From contig JBKPDW010000049.1 in the NCBI GenBank assembly GCA_046728115.1, positions 8,054 through 72,053 on the forward strand: DNA of 64,000 bases. Reading direction: 5' to 3'. The DNA comes from CAVSWN01 sp046728115 (GTDB taxonomy: Bacteria > Acidobacteriota > Vicinamibacteria > Vicinamibacterales > CAVVIG01). Made by a program: the position numbers and the translations under genes. Below the pieces are notes generated by a model. The model saw only the letters and a list, made by a program, of their open reading frames with translations. It was not told the DNA's origin and did no database searches. The stretch's first letter is position 1; each line of letters opens with the position of its first letter. Shown piece by piece: positions 51,173-59,505 of this stretch.

Positions 51173-52066
51173 ATGTCTTCACGCCGCCTTCCGAGATGCA
51201 TCGTTCCCTTCGCGCTCGTCCTTTGCGCCGTGGTGACAGCGCAGGAGATCACGCTGCCGAACGCGGCAGACTCGCTCAAGTTCGCCGTCATCGGAGACAG
51301 CGGCACGGGCTCGCGTTCGCAATTCGCGGTCGCCGAGAAACTGATCGGGTCGCGGTCGAAATTCCCCTACGAAATCGTGCTGATGATGGGGGACAACCTC
51401 TATAGCGGAAGCGGGCCGAAGGACTTCGATAAGAAGTTCGAGAAGCCGTACCGCCCTCTGCTCGACGCCGGCGTCAAGTTCTACGCAGCGCTGGGTAATC
51501 ACGACAATCCGAACGAGCGCTTCTACAAGGGCTTCAACATGAACGGTGAGCGGTACTACACGTTCAAGCCGAAGGCCGGGGTACGCATCTTCGCGCTCGA
51601 CAGCAACTACATGGACAAGCCTCAGCTCGACTGGCTCGAGAAAGAGCTGACCGCCAGCGGCTCGGACTGGAAGATTGCGTTCTTCCATCATCCTCTCTAT
51701 TCGTCCGGTGGCGCGCATGGGTCCGACATTCCGTTGCGGACCCGGCTCGAGCCGATCTTCCTCAGGCACGGCGTGGACGTCGTGTTCTCCGGTCACGAGC
51801 ATTTCTACGAGCGCATCAAGCCTCAGAAGGGCATCTACTACTTCACGTCGGGGGGCGCCGCAAAACTGCGCGAGGGCGACGTCAGCAGGAGCGAGCTGAC
51901 CGCGAAGAGCTTCGACACCGGCTTTCACTTCATGATCGTCGAGCTCGCGAAGGACGCGGTGTACTTCCAGGTGATCTCGGACCAGGGCAAAACCGTCGAT
52001 TCGGGGATGCTTCCGCGGATCAGCGATCAGGACAAGAAGAAGTTCGCAGCAGCGACGTCGCGCTGA
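51173..52066 (+). CDS. Exported calcineurin-like metallophosphoesterase
   Basis: A 297-residue secreted phosphatase of the purple-acid-phosphatase-like group. A signal peptide (ending VVTAQ) is followed by all five metallophosphoesterase motifs in order: GDSGTG, GDNLYSGSG, GNHDN, FFHHPLYSS and GHEHFYERI. It should use a two-metal centre to hydrolyse phosphate esters outside the cytoplasm. GGAG 7 bases before the ATG at 51173 supports the start; a GTG at 51158 is less likely. Cotranscribed with the preceding hypothetical gene, whose stop is 11 bases away. Confidence 0.9.
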   Translation: MSSRRLPRCIVPFALVLCAVVTAQEITLPNAADSLKFAVIGDSGTGSRSQFAVAEKLIGSRSKFPYEIVLMMGDNLYSGSGPKDFDKKFEKPYRPLLDAGVKFYAALGNHDNPNERFYKGFNMNGERYYTFKPKAGVRIFALDSNYMDKPQLDWLEKELTASGSDWKIAFFHHPLYSSGGAHGSDIPLRTRLEPIFLRHGVDVVFSGHEHFYERIKPQKGIYYFTSGGAAKLREGDVSRSELTAKSFDTGFHFMIVELAKDAVYFQVISDQGKTVDSGMLPRISDQDKKKFAAATSR

Positions 52067-52086
52067 GGGCCGCTCTCTGTGCCCTG

Positions 52087-52092
52087 TATAAT
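52087..52092 (+). promoter_or_regulatory. TATAAT -10 of the exported aldolase gene
   Basis: A perfect TATAAT lies 9 bases before the ATG at 52102, with TG just upstream. No good -35. A leaderless or near-leaderless start is implied. Confidence 0.55.
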
Positions 52093-52101
52093 CCGGCCAT
52101 C

Positions 52102-53094
52102 ATGCGATCCACATCGGCCATTGGCGCCGCCCTCGCTGCCACGCTGGTTTTGAGCGGCGTCCCGATCGGCCGCGCGCAGACGAAACAGCGCCTCAATCCC
52201 GTGATCGATCTTCTCGAACACAACCGGCCGGTATTCGGCGTCTACTGGCCGTCGAATGGCGGTGGCCGTCGCGGCGCGGACGTGCCCGCGCGACCCGCCG
52301 GCGATCTCGCCAGAGACGCCCTCGGCTACACGGCGACCGATTTCCTCTTCAGTGGAAGCATGGAGGGTGGCGTCGATCGAGGATATGCGGCGTATGCCGA
52401 ATTCGCCAGGGCGCTGGTCGAGGCCGGCGACGCCGGCAAATCTCCGTTCTTCGGACTTCGCCATCCGCTCGTCGTCAAAACGCCGAAGATCGCCACGGAT
52501 TCGGTCAAGGCGGTGGACAACATCAGCCGTGAATTGAACGTTGGAGCGTCCGGGATCATGTTCGTCGAGGTAGAGAGCGCCGACGAAGTTCGACAGGGCC
52601 TGGCCGCGATGCGCTTCAAGTCCAGGAGCGGCACACGGCCTGACGAGGTCGGCGGAGCGCCCGCGTTCTGGGGTATGAGCGAACAGCAGTACAGGCAGAA
52701 AGCCGATCTCTGGCCGCTCAATCCCGATGGCGAATTGATCAACTGGACCATCGTCGAGAGCAGGGAGGGCCTCGCGCACGTGCGCGAAATTGCCGCCGTC
52801 AAAGGCATCGGTGTGCTGTGGCCCGGCGCCGGCACGCTGCGTGGCGTGTTCTCGACGACAAATGCGGCCGGCGAACGTGTCGTCGATACGGTGGCGCACG
52901 AGAACGCGATTCAGCAGGTGCTGGCCGCGTGCAAGGAATTCAAGGTTCCGTGCGGCTACCCGGCCAATGCGAACGACATTGAGACGCGCATGAAACAGGG
53001 ATTCAGCGTGTTCGTCATGAATTGGGGCGACGCCGGTTTCAGCACCGTCGATATCGGCAGGAAAGCTGCGGGTCGGGTGTCGACCCAGCGGTGA
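52102..53094 (+). CDS. Exported HpcH/HpaI-type aldolase
   Basis: A 330-residue protein of the HpcH/HpaI (class II pyruvate aldolase/citrate lyase beta) family, but with a signal peptide (residues 1-25, ending IGRAQ), which is unusual because this family is normally cytoplasmic. Metal-ligand regions fit: GIMFVEVESADEVRQGLAAM (Glu) and later INWTIVESREGLAHVREIAAV with an acidic pair. It would cleave or form hydroxy-keto acids in the periplasm. TATAAT lies 9 bases upstream. Its stop overlaps the start of the downstream carrier gene as GTGA, so aldolase and carrier are translationally coupled, suggesting import of its product. Confidence 0.8.
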   Translation: MRSTSAIGAALAATLVLSGVPIGRAQTKQRLNPVIDLLEHNRPVFGVYWPSNGGGRRGADVPARPAGDLARDALGYTATDFLFSGSMEGGVDRGYAAYAEFARALVEAGDAGKSPFFGLRHPLVVKTPKIATDSVKAVDNISRELNVGASGIMFVEVESADEVRQGLAAMRFKSRSGTRPDEVGGAPAFWGMSEQQYRQKADLWPLNPDGELINWTIVESREGLAHVREIAAVKGIGVLWPGAGTLRGVFSTTNAAGERVVDTVAHENAIQQVLAACKEFKVPCGYPANANDIETRMKQGFSVFVMNWGDAGFSTVDIGRKAAGRVSTQR

Positions 53095-54468
53095 CAAAAA
53101 CACGCCAGCTTCCGCATCCGATCATCGTGCTGCTCGCCGCAGTGTCTGTCGCCGCGGCACTCACCTGGATCCTTCCCGCGGGCGCGTTCGATCGAAAGGA
53201 CGATCCATCAACCGGCAGATGCGTAGTGGTTGCCGGCACATACCATCGGGTGGAGAAGGCGCCAGTCGGCCTCTTTGGCGCAGCGGTATCCGTGCCGCGC
53301 GGGTTCGTGGCCGGCGCAGACGTGCTTGGCGTCGTGCTGTTCGTCGGCGGCGCATGGGTGGTCGTCGATCGGCTGGGGGACATTGCCGGCATTGGTCGCG
53401 TTCCTGGTTTCGCGCTTCCGACGCCGTGGGTTGTGGGCGATTCCCGTCGTCTGCATGTTCTTTGCGACGATGGGCGCACTGGAGAACATGCAGGAAGAGA
53501 TCATCCCGCTCGTGCCGGTGCTGCTGGTCCTCGGCCGGGGGCTGGGCGTGGATGCCGTGGTTGTCGTGGCAACGAGCGCCGGCGCGGCAATGATCGGGAG
53601 CGCGTTTGGTCCTACCAATCCCTTTCAAGCCGGCATCGCGATGAAACTCGCACAATTGCCGCCATTTGCGGCAGTCGGGCTCCGAGCTGGCATGTTCATC
53701 GTCGGACTCACGTTGTGGGTGGCCTGGACAATTCAATACGCCATGCGGCATCGCGATGCGGATCCGATCCCGGCCCAAGGGGAGTCGACGACTGGCCCAA
53801 CGCCCGTCCGGGCTGACCCGCTGCTGTCCCCTCCGAAGCATGCGCTGATCCTGACGCTGGTACTGACGCCGATGGCGGTGTACGTCTACGGCGCGGTGAG
53901 ACTGGACTGGGGGTTGAACGATCTGGCAGGCGCCTTTCTCATCGGCGGCATTCTCGCTGGACTGGTTGGTGGTCTCGGGCCTGCTGGAACGCTGGCGGCC
54001 TATCTCGAGGGCATGCAGAGTCTGCTGCCGGCCGCGCTGATCATCGGCGTTGCGCGGAGCATCTCGCTGGTGCTCGAAGACGGCCACACCGTCGACACGA
54101 TCCTGAATGCGGTCGCCACATCCCTCGAACACGCTCCCGCGTCGCTGAGCGCATTCCTGCAGATTCCGGTGCACGGGCTGATTCATGTCGCCGTGCCGAG
54201 CGTCAGCGGACAGGCGGTGTTGACGATGCCGTTGCTGGTGCCGCTGGCGGATCTCCTCGGGTTTTCGCGACAAGTGCCGGTGATCGCGTATCAGACCGGC
54301 GCCGGCCTGACCGAACTCCTGACGCCGACCAACGGCGCGTTGATGGCTGTACTTCTTGCGGCGAACGTTCCGTATCAGCGCTGGGTCCGGTTCGTGCTCG
54401 GCGGTCTGGCCATCCAGGTGCTCGTTGGTGTCGCCGCCATCATCGCGGTCATGTGGTTGCAGATCTGA
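53091..54468 (+). pseudogene. YfcC/ArcD-DcuC-type carrier, broken by a frameshift in a G-run
   Basis: The frame starting at GTG 53091 encodes PHPIIVLLAAVSVAAALTWILP, then GAAVSVPRGFVAGADVLGVVLF and GGAWVVVDRLG, and then loses coherence. From about 53380 another frame continues GTLPALVAFLVSRF, IPVVCMFFATMGALENMQEE, IGSAFGPTNPFQAGIAMKL and on to the end. The junction is a run of five Gs (53375-53379); with four Gs the reading becomes DRLGTLPALVAFLV, which is the expected sequence. Joined, it is a roughly 12-segment carrier of the YfcC/DcuC superfamily for carboxylates or amino acids. Recent mutation, assembly error or slippage cannot be separated by eye. Coupled to the aldolase gene by GTGA. 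Confidence 0.78.
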
Positions 54469-54499
54469 ACTGCCTATGGTTTTTCTGAAAACATCGGGC

Positions 54500-54541
54500 C
54501 TGAAAACTTCTGACTTCTGACTTCTGACTTCTGACTTCAAT
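54500..54541. repeat. Heptamer array (CTTCTGA x 4) between convergent genes
   Basis: CTGAAAA, four exact CTTCTGA units, CTTCAAT: six 7-bp units without an inverted half. Close in sequence to the array at 1893 (CTTCAGA). Confidence 0.8.
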
Positions 54542-54554
54542 GTTCAGACCTGGC

Positions 54555-56966
54555 CTATTCCTGTCTCAACACTTCCATCGGATCGACGCGCGATGCTCGA
54601 GCTGCGGGCACGATGCAGGCCACCGCAGAAATGAAACCGAGGACCAGCACGACCACGAGATACGTGGGCGCGTCGTCGGGCCGCACGCCGTAGAGCACCG
54701 CGCTCATCGCGCGCGTCGCAGCCCAGCCGCCAGCGACGCCGATGACCAAGCCAATCCCGCTGAGTGCCAGGCCCCGCGCCGCCATCATCGTGACGACGGC
54801 GCGAGATGTCGCCCCGAGCGCGATCCGCAAGCCGATCTCACGACTCCGCTGCGCGACACCGAACGCGAGCAGACCGTACAGGCCGATGGATGCCACCACA
54901 ATCGCAAGCGCGGCAAAGGCGCCGAGCAGCACCATCTGCTGATGACGATCGGCGACCTCGAGATCCATGATGTCGTCCATCGTTCGGACCGCGCTGATTG
55001 GCTGCGCCGGATCGACGCCCGCGATGACATGCCGAATCGATTCGGCCAGGGTTTCAGGCCGCCCACTCACGCGTACCACGAGAAACTCAGGAACCGCCCA
55101 GATTTCGGGAGCCTGCGCGATCGACAGGTATACCCCCGGCTTCAGTGCCAGCTCGTATCCGCGTTCACGCACGTCGCGAACCACGCCGACGACGGTGTGG
55201 AACGGATTGGACGACTGGCTGAACTGCACCCGGCGCCCGAGTGATGATTCGCCGGGAAAGTACTGCCTGGCCATCGTCTCGTTGATGACGACGACGCGAT
55301 TGGTACCGGCGCCGTCGCGATCGTCGATCAGCCGACCGGCGATCAGATTGACGCCGAGCGTCGACAGGTAGTCGGTCGTGCCGGCCCGAAACATCGCATC
55401 GAACGGCAGATCCGCCGTCATCGGGACCCCGTCGATCTTGAACCACGTCGTGTTGCCCTGTGCCGTGAAAGGCGGGTTGGAAGCAAATGCGGCGTGCTGG
55501 ACGCCGGGCAACGCTTTCACGCCTGCAATGACGCGCTCGTAGAATACGAGACGCTTCAGCGGATCCGCGTACTTGGGGCGCGGCAGCGTTGTCCTCATTG
55601 TCAAAAGCCGCTCGGTTCGGAATCCGACGTCGATCGCTCGCAAATTCACGAGCGTCCGAATCATCAATCCTGTCGCGGCCAGCAGCACGACGGCCGCAGC
55701 GATCTGCAGGATGACGAGCGCATCCCGCGTGAACTGGCTGCCGGCGCCGACCGAGGATCGCGCCTGCTCGTGCAGCGCGGCGTGCAGCGACCGTGCGCCG
55801 ACGTGCAGTGCCGGAGCCGCACTGAAGATCACGCCCGTCGCGATCGCCAGCGTGAACGTGAACGAGAGCAGCCGGAAGTCCACGACCGAAGTGTTCAGCG
55901 ACGAAACACCCATCGGAGTCAGACTGACGAGGAGTTGCCTGGCGGCCGGCACGAGACCCAGGCCGGCGATGCCGCCCGTCATCGAGAGCAGCACGCCTTC
56001 CAGCAGCAACTGACGGATCAGGCGGCCGCGCGTCGCGCCGAGCGCCGCGCGCACCGCGAGTTCGCCGCGCCGCCCCGCGGCGCGCGACATCAGGAGGCTC
56101 GCGAGGTTCGCGCACGCAATCAGCAGGACCGCGAGAGCCGCGCCCATCAGCACGAGCAGCTCGAGTCCGGTATTGCCGAGCATCTCTTCTTTCATGGGCA
56201 CGAGCGTCACGCCAAGGTTGCGATTGGTACCTGGATACTGCTCCGTGAGTCGGCGCGCGATGGCGCGCATGTCGTCTCGTGCAGATTCCAGGGTCACGCC
56301 CGCGTTCAGGCGGCTGACCACGTTCAGGAAATGGGAGCCGCGATCAGCCGCCTGCGCCGGCGACAGACGAATCGGGACCCAGTAATCCACGTCGCGGTTG
56401 CGGAATACGAACGATCGCGGCATCACGCCGATCACTTCGTACCGGGTGTCGTTCATCAGTACCGTGCGGCCGACCACCGACGGATCGCCGCCGTACCGCC
56501 GCTGCCAGAGTCCGTAGCTGATCACCACGACGTGTGCGCCGGTGCGGTTCTCGTCCTCCGTGAAGGTTCGCCCGCGTTGGGGTCCGACTCCGAGCACCCT
56601 GAAGAAGTTTGGCGTCACCGCGCGGCCGAGCACCTGCTCGGGCTGACCGTCGCCCGTCAGGCTTGCGGACGCGCCGCGCGTGGCGGCGATGTCGTCGAAA
56701 GAGCGGTTCATGCGTTGCCAGTCGGCAAAATTGGCGGGCGCGGGCGTGTTCTTGGGAAAGCCGATGCGGCTGGCGTCCTCCCAGATCATCACCACGCGAT
56801 CCGGATCCGCGTACGGCAGAGGGCGGATGACAACGGCGTCGACGACCGAGAAGATGACCGAGTTCGCCCCGATGCCGAGCGCCAGCGTGCCGACAGCAGT
56901 CAGCGTGAAGAGTGGGGTCTTTCGGAAGAGACGAAGGGCGTAGCGGAGGTCGGACAGCCACTCCAT
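54555..56966 (-). CDS. ADOP/MacB-type ABC permease without PadR partner
   Basis: An 803-residue permease like those at 8950 and 14396, but starting directly with the first membrane segment (LALGIGANSVIFS about 28-40) and lacking the N-terminal soluble helix. Two MacB periplasmic domains and two FtsX bundles follow (GLRIALGATSRAVVTMMAARGL near the end), closing SRVDPMEVLRQE. No PadR gene or inverted-repeat operator lies upstream, so it is regulated differently from the paired copies. No ATPase nearby. Substrate unknown. Confidence 0.9.
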   Translation of the reverse strand: MEWLSDLRYALRLFRKTPLFTLTAVGTLALGIGANSVIFSVVDAVVIRPLPYADPDRVVMIWEDASRIGFPKNTPAPANFADWQRMNRSFDDIAATRGASASLTGDGQPEQVLGRAVTPNFFRVLGVGPQRGRTFTEDENRTGAHVVVISYGLWQRRYGGDPSVVGRTVLMNDTRYEVIGVMPRSFVFRNRDVDYWVPIRLSPAQAADRGSHFLNVVSRLNAGVTLESARDDMRAIARRLTEQYPGTNRNLGVTLVPMKEEMLGNTGLELLVLMGAALAVLLIACANLASLLMSRAAGRRGELAVRAALGATRGRLIRQLLLEGVLLSMTGGIAGLGLVPAARQLLVSLTPMGVSSLNTSVVDFRLLSFTFTLAIATGVIFSAAPALHVGARSLHAALHEQARSSVGAGSQFTRDALVILQIAAAVVLLAATGLMIRTLVNLRAIDVGFRTERLLTMRTTLPRPKYADPLKRLVFYERVIAGVKALPGVQHAAFASNPPFTAQGNTTWFKIDGVPMTADLPFDAMFRAGTTDYLSTLGVNLIAGRLIDDRDGAGTNRVVVINETMARQYFPGESSLGRRVQFSQSSNPFHTVVGVVRDVRERGYELALKPGVYLSIAQAPEIWAVPEFLVVRVSGRPETLAESIRHVIAGVDPAQPISAVRTMDDIMDLEVADRHQQMVLLGAFAALAIVVASIGLYGLLAFGVAQRSREIGLRIALGATSRAVVTMMAARGLALSGIGLVIGVAGGWAATRAMSAVLYGVRPDDAPTYLVVVLVLGFISAVACIVPAARASRVDPMEVLRQE

Positions 56967-57400
56967 AGGTGCTTAGACGGTGATGGCGAAAGAACCGTTG
57001 GTCTGCCGTGTTCCGCGGCAAATATCTCGCCGCACCACGCGTTCGACGGGGGCTACCTGACCTTCGCGGAGGGCACCGCCGATCTCGCCGATCGCCGCGC
57101 CTTTCTCCAGCGATTGCGGCGGTCGACTGGAACGTGTATACGAAGCGGCCTTTCGCTGGTCCCGAGCAGGGACGAGGCCTATCAGGACGCGCATCGCTCG
57201 ACGACGTAAAGGATCACATGGCGGATTTCAAATCGTACTGGAAGGTAAACGTCACACCGGCGGGCTGGTATTCCAAGAAACCAAACGCTGGCTGACATCC
57301 AAATGGAGCCGACGCGTCCAACGTTCTGTGCGATTATGTCGCCGTAGCGCGCGGTTCGTTTGGCGCCGTTAGACGGCCGAAAGTCAGGAGGACGCCGCCG
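56967..57400. other. 434-bp gap without a supported gene
   Basis: No convincing gene on either strand. A 25-codon frame starting at ATG 57218 is too short to support. One copy of the GTCGCCGTAGCGC dispersed motif lies at about 57338-57354, and AGGAGG (57385-57390) is the Shine-Dalgarno of the next gene. The stretch may contain decayed coding sequence. Confidence 0.35.
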
Positions 57401-58255
57401 ATGGATCCGACCAGACGCAAAATACTGAAAACGGGTGCCACGGCGACGGCGATTGCGGCAGCGCGGCGCGTGCTTGCGCAGCAGACCGGGCAAGGAGGAG
57501 CCGCCATGTCCTTCTACGAAAAAGGCCCCGTTCGCATCCACTATGAGGAGGCCGGCTCCGGCTTCCCGCTGTTGCTCATCGCTGGCGGGGGACTGAACTC
57601 GACGATCTCCGGCCTGACAAGTCCCTTTAACCCAATCGAGGAGTTCAAGGGCGAGTACCGCTGCATTGCGTCGGACCTGCGCAACGCCAACGGCGGCCAG
57701 TCCTCCGGTCCGCTCGAGATCGACCGGCCGTGGGATGCCTATACCGATGACCATCTCGGTCTGATGGATTACCTGGGCATCGAGACGTTCATGGTGCTGG
57801 GCTTCTGCATCGGCGGCCCCTTCATCTGGAACCTCCTGCGGCGGGCGCCTAATCGCATCGTCGCCGCCGTGCTGGCCCAGCCCAGCGGGTCGCGTCCGGA
57901 GATGCGCGATCTTTTCTACGAGACGAACATGAAGGGTTGGGGTCCGGAGCTGGTCAAGCGCCGACCCGAGATCACGATGGAAATGGTCGACAAGTTTCTG
58001 ACCAAGATGTACCGGACAAACGCCGACTTCGTCTTCACCGTGACACGCGACTTCGTGCGCAAGTGTCAGACGCCGGTACTGATCCTGCCGGACGATATCC
58101 CGGCGCATCCGTACGCGGTCGCCATGGAGGCCGCGATGCTCGCGCCGAACGCCGAAGTGAGCATGTTCCCGTGGAAGGAGCCCAAGGAACGCATTCCCCT
58201 GGCGGTGCGCCAGATACGTTCCTTCCTCCGGGCGCATCGGCCCGCGGCTGCGTAG
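57401..58255 (+). CDS. Tat-exported alpha/beta hydrolase with cysteine nucleophile
   Basis: A 284-residue alpha/beta hydrolase. It begins with a twin-arginine signal (TRRKILKTGATATAIAAA, Arg5-Arg6), implying folded export. The nucleophile elbow reads G-F-Cys136-I-G-G, so the usual serine is a cysteine, as in dienelactone hydrolase. An Asp is available in LILPDDIPAHPY; the usual late histidine is not clearly placed (candidate His in PAHPY), so the triad is unusual. A strong AGGAGG 10 bases upstream sets the ATG. Substrate unknown; possibly lactones or thioesters. No gene partner is obvious. Confidence 0.82.
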   Translation: MDPTRRKILKTGATATAIAAARRVLAQQTGQGGAAMSFYEKGPVRIHYEEAGSGFPLLLIAGGGLNSTISGLTSPFNPIEEFKGEYRCIASDLRNANGGQSSGPLEIDRPWDAYTDDHLGLMDYLGIETFMVLGFCIGGPFIWNLLRRAPNRIVAAVLAQPSGSRPEMRDLFYETNMKGWGPELVKRRPEITMEMVDKFLTKMYRTNADFVFTVTRDFVRKCQTPVLILPDDIPAHPYAVAMEAAMLAPNAEVSMFPWKEPKERIPLAVRQIRSFLRAHRPAAA

Positions 58256-58343
58256 GACGGTGGTGTCTACACGACAAGGCAAGTGACGCCCGGTGACCGC
58301 ATGAGACCGTGTTCACGTCATCTGACTGTCGTGAGGGGGGAGG

Positions 58344-59474
58344 CTAGTGCTGTCCGGTTAGAGCAAGCACAGCGTAGGCTGTTGCCGCATCGCTCATGAA
58401 TTTCCCGATATCGCTTGCGGGATCTCGCTGCTTGTTCAGCGACGAGGCGGACCACATGCCGGTCGCCGGGTCCTGATGTCGAACGAGCCAGGCCAGCGCC
58501 TTGCTGAGGTGCGGCTCGGTGCGAGGAACACCCGACTGGCTGAGCGCCACGGTCACGAGTCCGGTGGCGTACCCGTCACTCGCCGTATCGAGCGGCGTGT
58601 TGTCGACACGCTTCCAACTGCCTAGCGCCGAGGTCGACCATCCGCCGTCGGCCTGCTGGAGGGCGTTGGCCGCTTCCGCGATCGCGCGCTGCTGGTCGGC
58701 GGCGAGCAGTCCAGTCAATCGCGCCGACGCCCAGAGCGCGGTGAGCCGGTTGAAGAGCCGCTCCTTGTCCGCGCCCTTCGTCACGTAATCGCGCAGTAGC
58801 GTGAGTTGATCCTGGATTGGAGGACGCGATGCGTAACCGCCCGGCGCAGTTCCGACCGCGAGCGCGGCCAGCGCAGCGCCGTAGTAGGGCGATTCAGTCG
58901 ATTCCCACGGCTCGTAGTGGAAGTTCAACCACGCCCATCCACCCTTCAGATCGCCGGCCTTGAACTGCAGCGCCCACATGTTTGCGAACGCGCGTTCGGT
59001 GTCCTCGGAGAGGGTGCCGGTCGACGCATCGCGTGTCGCGAGCACGAGAGCGTTCATGACCGACTCGGTTCCGCGTGATTCACTGCTCTTGGGGAGACCG
59101 CGCGTCTGATCGGGATAAAACGGCTCCACCTCGTTCCACATGCGGACGCGTTTGACGACGTGAGCGAGCATCGCCCGTTCGGGCTCTGGCATCTCGTGTT
59201 CGCCGAGCGCGGCGTGCAGCGCGGGACGCGCGAGCGCGTAGGGCAGCGCGGTGTGGCAGGAGACGCAGGAGGTGTCGTGATCGCGAGCCGCGTTCGGCCA
59301 CTTGAGCCACCAGTCCATCCGGCCGTCCAGATATCCGGCGGCGACGCGCGGGCTCCACGACGCCGATTCGGAATGGGCGCCTTGCGGTGCAGCCTGCGGA
59401 ACTGCGCGGAACACGATCAGAACTGCCCACACTACACCTGTCACCACCACCAGCGCGCTTCGTCGAATGGTCAT
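58344..59474 (-). CDS. Exported protein with c-heme motif and terpenoid-cyclase-like fold
   Basis: A 376-residue exported protein. The N-terminal membrane/signal segment (about 5-27) is followed by a heme-c motif Cys70-Val-Ser-Cys73-His74 in DTSCVSCHTALPYALARP. The rest (about 150-370) has alpha-alpha-barrel repeats resembling the prenyltransferase/squalene-hopene cyclase fold: QQADGGWSTSALGSWKRVD (QxxDGGW) and SDGYATGLVTVALSQSGVP, then RHQDPATGMW. The cyclase DXDD acid motif is not seen, so it is probably not a cyclase. A heme-bearing exported binding protein is a reasonable description. No operon partner; divergence on both sides. Confidence 0.75.
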   Translation of the reverse strand: MTIRRSALVVVTGVVWAVLIVFRAVPQAAPQGAHSESASWSPRVAAGYLDGRMDWWLKWPNAARDHDTSCVSCHTALPYALARPALHAALGEHEMPEPERAMLAHVVKRVRMWNEVEPFYPDQTRGLPKSSESRGTESVMNALVLATRDASTGTLSEDTERAFANMWALQFKAGDLKGGWAWLNFHYEPWESTESPYYGAALAALAVGTAPGGYASRPPIQDQLTLLRDYVTKGADKERLFNRLTALWASARLTGLLAADQQRAIAEAANALQQADGGWSTSALGSWKRVDNTPLDTASDGYATGLVTVALSQSGVPRTEPHLSKALAWLVRHQDPATGMWSASSLNKQRDPASDIGKFMSDAATAYAVLALTGQH

Positions 59475-59505
59475 GGGAGCACGTTAGAGATTGTCGCGCC
59501 CCCTG

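Noticed and set aside
57218..57295. 25-residue peptide MADFKSYWK...
   Set aside because: Too short, no Shine-Dalgarno, no recognised family; could be a fragment of decayed coding sequence.
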